DNA from: WJMD01 sp964596015
GTDB lineage: Bacteria > Joyebacterota > Joyebacteria > Joyebacterales > Joyebacteraceae
Reading direction: 5' to 3'
Assembly: GCA_964596015.1 (NCBI GenBank)
Contig: CAZQSB010000064.1
Span: 1 to 11,225 of the forward strand
DNA: 11,225 nt
Made by a program: the position numbers and the translations under genes. A model generated the notes under the pieces. That model saw only the letters and a program-made list of their open reading frames with translations. It was not told the DNA's origin and searched no databases. Shown here one piece after another: positions 1 to 6,357 of the stretch (the stretch's first letter is position 1; the number at the start of each line of letters is the position of its first letter).

Positions 1-2
1 GC

Positions 3-1103
3 GTCAGCACGCCGCCCGAGCACGCGCGCGAGGTCACCATCCACGGAGACAACCCGGAGGGAAGAGCGGTCTTTGCGCTCCAGCTCAGAGGCTACAAGAT
101 CCTCTCGGCGAGCGGGGGGCTCATCACGGCGCGCAAGGGCCCGTGGCCGGAGGGCGTGAGCCTCCTCTACCACCTGGCCCTGGGACTGGCCATCATCGGG
201 TTCGTCATCTCGGCGCTCTTCTCGTTCGAGGGAAGTCTCACCCTGTATCCGGACGAGCCGGTCGACGTCGCGACGACCAGTACCGAGACAGGGGCTGTGA
301 AGTTCTTCGGCGCGTCCGTCGACACCACGCGACACATCACGATGGAGCTCGACGAGTTCATCACTGAGTGGGAGCTCCATCAGGGCAAGTACTACCCGAA
401 GGACTGGAAGAGCGACGTCACCGTCATCGACGAGGAAGGGGCGACGCACGACTTCCACATCGAGGTGAACGTCCCCATGCGCGTCGCAGGTCTCACGTTC
501 TACCAGATGGCGTACGAGCAGACCTTCGATGTGGTCGTGCTTGTGGACAGCGTGGAGGTCGAGCGCGTCGAGGCGCAGGCGTACGCGCCGTTCACGCTCG
601 AGACCGTCGGCGGCACGTTCTTCCCGAGCACGATGCGCGTCGGAACGCTGTTCCAGCGCGGCGCCGAACCGCGGCCCGTCATCCCCCACGTCCCGCTCAA
701 GTGGCAGGCGCCCCAGGCGGCCGACGGCGACACGACGAACGTGCCGCCGCCGAGCATGCACGGCGGCGGCGATCGCATCGAGCTGGGCGACCTCTCCGCG
801 GAGGAGCCGCTGCCGGTGGGCGACGTCCGGCTCATCATGGAGAACCCGTACGAGGGCAGCATCCTCACGTATCGCCACGACCCCGGCGTGCCGCTTCTCT
901 ACATCGCGGTCACGGCGTTCCTCGCCGGGCTCGCGATCCGCACGTACTGGCCGAGCTACAGAGTCAGCCTCTGGATCCAGGGACACAGGGGCAGTCTCGT
1001 GTTCCGCGCGACCGGCATCCTCGGAGAGCCCGAGGACATCGAGGACGCGCTGGTGCAGGAGATCTCGGCCGGACCTACCTCAGCTTCAAGAGCCGCGCGT
1101 TGA
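3..1103 (+). CDS. resB: ResB-family cytochrome c biogenesis protein, 5' partial
   Basis: This is the C-terminal part (366 visible residues) of a ResB/Ccs1 protein, which works with ResC/CcsA in system II to deliver heme to apocytochromes c outside the inner membrane. The frame is open from the left edge, so the start and first membrane helices lie outside the window. What is visible is a soluble stretch, then a helix beginning LLYHLALGLAIIGFVISAL. A long periplasmic domain follows, with the family-like segment NVPMRVAGLTFYQMAYEQ. The last helix is LLYIAVTAFLAGLAIRTYW, with a short cytoplasmic tail. The GTG at 156 lies inside the protein and is not its start. The final nine residues (PTSASRAAR) and the stop are encoded by a 35-bp repeat identical to the antisense 3' end of the copper ATPase gene at 6323-6357, so the native tail was probably replaced. 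The expected partner resC is not downstream. Family assignment is from remembered features. Confidence 0.85.
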   Translation, partial: VSTPPEHAREVTIHGDNPEGRAVFALQLRGYKILSASGGLITARKGPWPEGVSLLYHLALGLAIIGFVISALFSFEGSLTLYPDEPVDVATTSTETGAVKFFGASVDTTRHITMELDEFITEWELHQGKYYPKDWKSDVTVIDEEGATHDFHIEVNVPMRVAGLTFYQMAYEQTFDVVVLVDSVEVERVEAQAYAPFTLETVGGTFFPSTMRVGTLFQRGAEPRPVIPHVPLKWQAPQAADGDTTNVPPPSMHGGGDRIELGDLSAEEPLPVGDVRLIMENPYEGSILTYRHDPGVPLLYIAVTAFLAGLAIRTYWPSYRVSLWIQGHRGSLVFRATGILGEPEDIEDALVQEISAGPTSASRAAR

Positions 1104-1108
1104 TGGCG
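1074..1108. repeat. Left copy of a 35-bp perfect direct repeat (ATPase 3'-end fragment)
   Basis: These 35 bases are identical, in the same orientation, to 6323-6357, about 5.25 kb away. Read on the minus strand, the copy encodes the residues AINARLLKLR plus a TAG stop, exactly the end of the copper ATPase. Beyond position 1108 the similarity ends: the minus-strand codons continue to residues unlike the ATPase. Read on the plus strand, the copy supplies the last nine codons and stop of resB. The two copies enclose the entire RND module. Confidence 0.9.
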
Positions 1109-1132
1109 GCGTAGCGCCTGCTGCGGCTTGCC

Positions 1133-4100
1133 TCACGACCCAGACGTCCTATCCCCACTGTCAGGCCTCAGAGACGGGTCGAGCTTCTCCTCCACCCATC
1201 CGTAGACGGCCGGCATGACGAAAAGCGTCAGAAGCGTCGATGTCGTGAGCCCGAAGACCACGACCGTCGCGAGCGGACGCTGAACCTCGGAGCCCATCCC
1301 ACGGGACAGGAGAAGCGGGAGCAGTCCCAGCACCGTCGTGATGGCCGTCATGAGCACGGGTCGAAGGCGCAGGACCGAACCCTCGACGAGCGCCGCGTCG
1401 AGGTCGATGCCGCTCCTCCGGTGCTGGTTGAAGTAGCTCACGAGGACGACGCCGTTCTGCACGGCGATGCCGAAGAGCGCGATGAATCCCACGGACGCCG
1501 GGACGGACAGGTACTCGCCGGTGACCAGAAGACCGAGGACACCCCCGACCAGCGCCAGAGGGATGTTGATGACGATGATGAGCGCGTGTCGAACGACCCC
1601 GAACGACATCCAGAGAAGGCCCATCACCGCGACGATCACGATCGGCACGATCACCGAGAGCCGGCGCATCGCGCGTTCCTGGTTCTCGAACTGCCCGCCG
1701 TACTCCACGAAGTAGCCCGCGGGAAGCTCGACGCGTGATTCGATGCGCCGCTGCACGTCGCTGACGACTCCGCCGAGGTCCCTCCCCCGCACGTTCGCCT
1801 GGACGTTCCAGCGCCGCTGGTTCTTCTCGCGGTTGATCTGTATCGGGCCGATGACCTGTCTGACGTCGGCGACCTGAGAAAGCGGCACGAGTGATCCACT
1901 CTCGGTGTGAACGAGGAGCGACCGGATCGCCTCGGGATCGGAGCGGTACTCCTCCTGCAGTCGCAGGTGTATCGAATAGCGCCGGACGTTCAAGTACACG
2001 TCGTCTATGGCCTCGCCGCCGATGGCCAGCTCGACCAGCTCGAGTATCTCCGCGACCGAGACGCCGTATCTCGCGCAGGCAGCGCGGTCGGCAACGATCT
2101 GGACCTGCGGTTGTCCGTAGCTCTGCTCGGGAGCGAGGTCGACGAGCCCTGGGACGTCCTCAACGGCGGCGACGATCTCGCCCGCCTTGGTCCGCAGGAC
2201 ATCGAGGTCCTCTCCGTAGAGCTTGATGGCCAACTCCGCCCGAGTGCCGGAGAGGAGTTCGTCGAACGCGTTCTGGATGGGTTGCGTGAAGTTGAGCTGC
2301 ACGCCGGGGTAGCCCGAGAGGTCGGCGCTCAGCGCTTCCACCAGCTCCGCCTTGTTTCGGAACCGGCCCCACTCTCTTCGCGGCTTGAGCTCGATGTGCA
2401 CCTCGGCGTAGTTGACGGGATGCGGGTGGCTTCCGGCCTCCGGACGCCCTATGCGCGAGACCGTCTCGTCGACCGGCTCGTATTCCAGAATGCGACGCTC
2501 CAGAGCCATGATGGTCTCGGTCGCTTCCTCAAGGGCGATCGACGGCGCCATGGTGACGCCTATGAGAATCGAGCCTTCTTCGAGCGTGGGCACGAACTCC
2601 GTGCCCAGCATCGGGAGAAGTGACATGCTCAGAACGAACGCCGCAAGGCCGATCAGAACGACCTTCCGCTTGTTGCTGACGGCCCAGGTCACTGCGGGAC
2701 GGTAGAGGGCCTTGAGCCTCCTGACGACGAAGAACTCTTCGCGCTTGCCCTTTCGGAGCAGGAGCGACGAGAGCGCCGGGGCGACGACAACAGCCATCAC
2801 GAGCGAGCCGAGAAGCGCGAACGAGATCGTGCTCGCGACAGGCGAGAACATCTTCCCCTCGACACCCTCGAGCGTGAGGATCGGGAGAAAGACCAGCACG
2901 ATGATCAGGACGGAGAAGACGACCGGCTTGCCGATCTCGTGTGCGGAGTCGAGTATGACGCGGTCCTTCTCGAGATGGCTCTTCTCGGGGATGTTGAGAT
3001 GGCGGTAGATGTTCTCCACCATCACGATCGCACCGTCGCCGAGCATGCCGATGGCGATGGCGATGCCTCCCAGCGACATGAGGTTCGCGGAGATGCCGGT
3101 CAGGCGCATGAGAATCACGGCGAAGAGCGCGGAGAACGGAAGCGCGAGCGCCACGATGGCCGACGTGCGCCAGTTCCCGAGGAAGAGCGCGAGCGTCATC
3201 AGGACAAGGAACGCCCCGATGAGCAGAGCCGTCTTGACGGTACCCGTAGCGTTCCGAACGAGTTCAGCCTGCTCGTAGTACGGCACGAGGGTGACGCCGT
3301 CGGGCAGCGAGGCTCTCACCTCGTCGACTTTTTCGTACAGTCGGTCGATGACCGCCGACGTGTTCTCACCGAAGAGCTTGAGGACGAGACCGGACACAAC
3401 TTCCGCCTCGCCGTTCCTGGTCACCACGCCGCGGCGTATCTCCGGGCCGAACGCCACCTCGGCGACGTCCCCGACGGTTATCGGGACGCCGCGCACGGAC
3501 CTGAGAGGAACCTGACGGATGTCGTCCAGGCTCTGGACCAGCCCCACGCCGCGCACCAGGTGCTCCTCTGAGCCGAGCACGAGGAACTGCCCGCCGGCGT
3601 TCCGGTTGTTGTCGTTGACCGCGTTCACGACGTCCTCGAGCGATACCCCGTATTCGTGGAGTGCCAGAGGGCTCAACCTGATCTGGTACTGCAGCACGTT
3701 GCCGCCGATGGAGAGGACGTCGGTCACTCCCGGGACCGTCTGAAGCTGGTATTTGACCACCCAGTCGTTGAGGTCTCTGAGGTACAGACCGAGGTCCATT
3801 CCTCCGGTGTCAACATCGGGACCCGCAGCAAGGTAGTAGATGAACACCTGACCCAGCCCCGTCGAGATCGGACCGAGGCCGGGCGGCTCATGCATCTCCG
3901 GCAGATCGGGCATCGCCGCGGAGAGCCTCTCCGCGACGAGCTGCCTTGCGAAGTAGATATCGACGTCGTCCTCGAAGTAGACGTAGATGACGGCCATCCC
4001 GAACGCGGACGTGGACTTGATCTGTGTGACGCCCGGCAGTCCGTTCATGGCCGATTCGATCGGGTAGGATATCAACCGTTCGACTTCCTCGGGCGACATG

Positions 4101-4264
4101 CCGTGGGCGTCCGCAAAAACGGGCACCATGATAGGCGACACGTCGGGGAAGGCGTCGACCGGCATCCCCGAGTACGCGTACATCCCGGCCACAATGACGG
4201 CCAGCATCCCGAGCACGACGACCGCGCGCGTCCTGAGCGATAGTCTGACGATCCTGTCTATCAC
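1133..4264 (-). CDS. czcA: Heavy-metal efflux RND permease, CzcA/CusA family
   Basis: This inner-membrane proton-driven RND permease of the heavy-metal (HME) class has 1043 residues, the normal family length. I chose the GTG at 4262-4264. An AGGGGGA ribosome site lies 5 nt before it, it sits 10 bp after the adaptor stop, and the protein then begins IDRIVRLSLRTRAVVV as in CzcA/CusA. A longer open frame upstream overlaps the adaptor gene and is not credible. TM4 contains GMLGDGAIVMVEN, with Asp410 and Glu417 matching the proton-relay residues of the family. The second TM4 Asp of CzcA is Ala404 here, as in CusA. The porter domain reads NFTQPIQNAFDELLSG (about 658-673), which is CzcA-like. The three methionines that bind Cu/Ag in CusA align to Gly, Tyr and Glu. 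Metal specificity is therefore uncertain: divalent ions or a mixed type. It is the last gene of the operon, and no outer-membrane channel gene follows. Confidence 0.93.
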   Translation of the reverse strand: MIDRIVRLSLRTRAVVVLGMLAVIVAGMYAYSGMPVDAFPDVSPIMVPVFADAHGMSPEEVERLISYPIESAMNGLPGVTQIKSTSAFGMAVIYVYFEDDVDIYFARQLVAERLSAAMPDLPEMHEPPGLGPISTGLGQVFIYYLAAGPDVDTGGMDLGLYLRDLNDWVVKYQLQTVPGVTDVLSIGGNVLQYQIRLSPLALHEYGVSLEDVVNAVNDNNRNAGGQFLVLGSEEHLVRGVGLVQSLDDIRQVPLRSVRGVPITVGDVAEVAFGPEIRRGVVTRNGEAEVVSGLVLKLFGENTSAVIDRLYEKVDEVRASLPDGVTLVPYYEQAELVRNATGTVKTALLIGAFLVLMTLALFLGNWRTSAIVALALPFSALFAVILMRLTGISANLMSLGGIAIAIGMLGDGAIVMVENIYRHLNIPEKSHLEKDRVILDSAHEIGKPVVFSVLIIVLVFLPILTLEGVEGKMFSPVASTISFALLGSLVMAVVVAPALSSLLLRKGKREEFFVVRRLKALYRPAVTWAVSNKRKVVLIGLAAFVLSMSLLPMLGTEFVPTLEEGSILIGVTMAPSIALEEATETIMALERRILEYEPVDETVSRIGRPEAGSHPHPVNYAEVHIELKPRREWGRFRNKAELVEALSADLSGYPGVQLNFTQPIQNAFDELLSGTRAELAIKLYGEDLDVLRTKAGEIVAAVEDVPGLVDLAPEQSYGQPQVQIVADRAACARYGVSVAEILELVELAIGGEAIDDVYLNVRRYSIHLRLQEEYRSDPEAIRSLLVHTESGSLVPLSQVADVRQVIGPIQINREKNQRRWNVQANVRGRDLGGVVSDVQRRIESRVELPAGYFVEYGGQFENQERAMRRLSVIVPIVIVAVMGLLWMSFGVVRHALIIVINIPLALVGGVLGLLVTGEYLSVPASVGFIALFGIAVQNGVVLVSYFNQHRRSGIDLDAALVEGSVLRLRPVLMTAITTVLGLLPLLLSRGMGSEVQRPLATVVVFGLTTSTLLTLFVMPAVYGWVEEKLDPSLRPDSGDRTSGS

Positions 4265-4274
4265 CGCTGTCCCC

Positions 4275-5633
4275 CTAGTGTCCGTGACCGGCGTGGCTGT
4301 CGAGCCCGCTCGTGACGATCTCGGCCTTGAGCGCGTAGGCGCCCTTCTCCACATACCGCTCACCCTGGCCGAGTCCCGAGAGGACCTCGGCGTGCGTGCT
4401 CGTGGAGCGCCCGAGGACTATCGGTACCGACCTGAAACCCGCGCCCTCCGGCACGAACACCACGGGCTCGCCGTCCAGCGTCTGAACGGCGTCGCTCGGA
4501 ACGAGGACCGATGCGTGGTCCCGCTCGAACGACACGTCGGCGGTAACGAAGAGCCCGGGCCGCCACTCGCCGGATTCATTGGAGATCTCCACGCGCGCCA
4601 GCGCCGTCCGGGTCTCCGGGTCGATGATCGGCGACACGAAGCTGACGACGCCGCTCACTTCGGAGATGCCGAGGCCCGTGGCGGAGATCGTCACTTCCTG
4701 CTCCTCGTGGATGGCGGACAGTGTGGATTGCGGAACATGCAGGTCGACCCACACCGTGCTCAGGTCGGCGACCACGAGCAGGTCCGAGTCCTCAGAGACA
4801 ACCTCTCCGGTCACGATGTGCATCTCGATCACGGTGCCGCTCAACGGTGCGCGGAGCTCGAGTCCGGTGAGCGCGCCCGCTTCGTGCGTGACGGTGAGGT
4901 TCTCCAATTCCCTCTCTCCGACACCGAGGGCGTGCAGAGTCTGCTCTGCGGCTCTGAGCTCGATGTCAGCCTCCGAGAGCGCCTGCCTCGAGTCGAGGTA
5001 GTCCTGCTCAGCCACCATGTCGCCTTCCCTGAGCTCCTTCTGGCGCTCGTACTCGACGAGCGCCAGCTCGCGCCTCCCGAGCGCGCTCATGTAGTCCGCT
5101 CTGGCTTCCGCGAGTTCCCTGCTGGCCATTACTGCCAGCAGGTCGCCGGCCGACACCTCTTCTCCGATGCGAACGTGGACCTCGCGCACGACGCCCGACA
5201 CGGTAGGCACCACGTGTGCGAGCCGCTCCTCGTTGACGCGAACCTCTCCGAGCAGGCGTGTGGTGAGTTCGACAGCGCCGGGGCCGGCCACCCCGACGGC
5301 GATGCCGACGCCCGCCATGTCACGCTCCGAAAGGACGACCTGGGCTTCCTCGCCATGGTCGTGCCCCGCGTGCTCGTCATCGGTGTCATGTTCGGGGCGG
5401 TCCTGCACGTGCGCGTCTCCGGCCTCGGACGCGTGGTCGTGGTCCGAGCAGCCCCCCGCGCTCTCCTCCTCTGAATCGTCGTGACCGTGCATGCTCCCGG
5501 CGGGCTCTCCGGACTCCACGCCATGGTCGTGACCGGCGTGTCCCTCGGAAACAGGTTCCTGGTCGGCCTTCACAACCGTCAGCACAGCTATGCCAGCGAC
5601 GACGACCAGAGCCGCGATTATCAGGCTCTTCAT
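4275..5633 (-). CDS. czcB: RND periplasmic adaptor with His-rich N-terminus, CzcB/CusB family
   Basis: This membrane-fusion adaptor (452 residues) should link the RND permease to an outer-membrane channel. I chose the ATG at 5631-5633 because AAGGGAG lies 6 nt upstream. An in-frame ATG at 5649-5651 would place that site inside the gene, adding only MKREFQ. Residues 3-21 form an export signal or membrane anchor. Residues 31-94 are a flexible acidic tract with 12 histidines, including two copies of HAGHDHG, plus Cys62 and Met48. Then come a beta-barrel start (about 98-130), the first half of a lipoyl domain (PTVSGVVREVHVRIGEEV), a helical hairpin (about 170-245), the second lipoyl half (LRAPLSGTVIEMHIVTGE), and a beta-barrel and membrane-proximal domain. 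The C-terminus is HAGHGH. The His tracts suggest zinc, cobalt, nickel or copper capture in the periplasm (inference). The permease gene follows after 10 bp, indicating translational coupling. Confidence 0.92.
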   Translation of the reverse strand: MKSLIIAALVVVAGIAVLTVVKADQEPVSEGHAGHDHGVESGEPAGSMHGHDDSEEESAGGCSDHDHASEAGDAHVQDRPEHDTDDEHAGHDHGEEAQVVLSERDMAGVGIAVGVAGPGAVELTTRLLGEVRVNEERLAHVVPTVSGVVREVHVRIGEEVSAGDLLAVMASRELAEARADYMSALGRRELALVEYERQKELREGDMVAEQDYLDSRQALSEADIELRAAEQTLHALGVGERELENLTVTHEAGALTGLELRAPLSGTVIEMHIVTGEVVSEDSDLLVVADLSTVWVDLHVPQSTLSAIHEEQEVTISATGLGISEVSGVVSFVSPIIDPETRTALARVEISNESGEWRPGLFVTADVSFERDHASVLVPSDAVQTLDGEPVVFVPEGAGFRSVPIVLGRSTSTHAEVLSGLGQGERYVEKGAYALKAEIVTSGLDSHAGHGH

Positions 5634-5789
5634 CTGGAACTCCCTTTTCATGCATTCAGGTCAGGCATGGGCGAGTGTCGCGCCGGCGGTCCGCACACAC
5701 ACGCGCGGCATCCAGCGCCGACAACGAACGCGAGCCGCATGGACGTCCCCGGGACGCCCACGCGAATCAGTGACGCGCTTGTGGAGGAA

Positions 5790-6206
5790 TCAGAGCAGCA
5801 GGAACGTCGTACTGAGGAAAGCGGGAGTCGGCGTGCCCCGCGAGAGGCAGGCCACCATCCTGGGTTCCGCGCGCATGACCTGAGGGTCTGCCGCGTCGCA
5901 GAAGGAGTGCGCATGGTACGGATCCGACGAGGGGACCGTCGGCTTGGAGGTTCTGGAATCCGGCCGCACGGCCGCTTCGGGAGAGAACGGGCCGCTTCGA
6001 CACGTGCCGTGGCTCCGGCGAGCATCGATTGAGGGGTCGCAGGAGGCGTGTGCGGAGTGCGTGCACGCTTCGGAGCAAGCGCAAGACTCGCCCCCGGCGA
6101 TCGTCTCGGGCGAGGTGAATCCGTCGCACTCCCCGCAGAGAGCCGCGCCACCTGCAGCCGACACGATCAACCCAAGCGCTGTCAGCAGAGTGGTCATTGC
6201 CTTCAT
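5790..6206 (-). CDS. Small secreted Cys-rich protein heading the RND operon
   Basis: I do not recognise a family for this 138-residue protein. The start ATG at 6204-6206 has GAGGG 7 nt upstream and gives a clear signal sequence (MKAMTTLLTALGLIVSAAGG). Nine cysteines follow (24, 27, 42, 44, 48, 56, 69, 103, 120) with scattered histidines (50, 53, 66, 98, 100), including CGEC and the spaced CACSEAC, which would suit metal binding in the periplasm. ALC at 22-24 is a poor lipobox, so cleavage and secretion seem more likely than lipidation. The C-terminus ends in the hydrophobic FLSTTFLLL. It is the first gene after the operon promoter, and the adaptor gene begins 156 bp downstream. By position it recalls CzcI, the small periplasmic regulator in czc operons, but no sequence relation was seen. 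A role as metal chaperone, sensor or buffer is inference. Coding confidence rests on the start signals and cysteine spacing. Confidence 0.65.
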   Translation of the reverse strand: MKAMTTLLTALGLIVSAAGGAALCGECDGFTSPETIAGGESCACSEACTHSAHASCDPSIDARRSHGTCRSGPFSPEAAVRPDSRTSKPTVPSSDPYHAHSFCDAADPQVMRAEPRMVACLSRGTPTPAFLSTTFLLL

Positions 6207-6252
6207 GCAGTAGCCCTCACGTCGCCGGATGAACCGCGCCTCTTGACCAACC

Positions 6253-6281
6253 ATTGTAGCCCGGTCAGACCGTCGTGTCCA
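6253..6281 (-). promoter_or_regulatory. Sigma-70-type promoter of the RND operon
   Basis: On the minus strand there is a -35 box TGGACA (6276-6281), a 17-nt spacer and a -10 box TACAAT (6253-6258), each one base from consensus. Transcription would begin near 6246, leaving about a 40-nt leader before the Cys-rich gene at 6206. It lies between the end of the copper ATPase gene and the RND operon, so the operon need not depend on readthrough. The arms TGACC (6244-6248) and GGTCA (6263-6267) form an inverted repeat around the -10 box and could be an operator. The 17-nt spacing argues against a classical MerR-type promoter. Confidence 0.7.
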
Positions 6282-6322
6282 GCGGACCGCCACCATGGCT
6301 GCAGCGGCGCCTTCGACCAAGG

Positions 6323-6357
6323 CCTACCTCAGCTTCAAGAGCCGCGCGTTGATGGCG
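6323..6357. repeat. Right copy of the 35-bp perfect direct repeat
   Basis: Identical to 1074-1108 in the same orientation. Here it is the genuine 3' end of the copper ATPase gene, covering its TAG stop at 6324-6326 and the codons for AINARLLKLR. Bases outside both copies differ within one to three positions on each side, so the identity has sharp borders. This is probably the parental copy, because it continues into an intact gene. Confidence 0.9.

Noticed and set aside
1104..1132. Shared terminator between the convergent resB and RND permease genes
   Set aside because: There are only 29 bp between the stops, and I see no stem with a T run on either strand.
4265..4363. Longer start for the RND permease
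   Set aside because: It would add 33 Arg/Ser-rich residues overlapping the adaptor 3' end. The GTG at 4262-4264 has a ribosome site and the expected family N-terminus.
4098..5474. Plus-strand open frame of over 450 codons opposite the adaptor gene
   Set aside because: The adaptor frame on the other strand has clear lipoyl and hairpin domains. The plus-strand product has no recognisable features and is a high-GC shadow.
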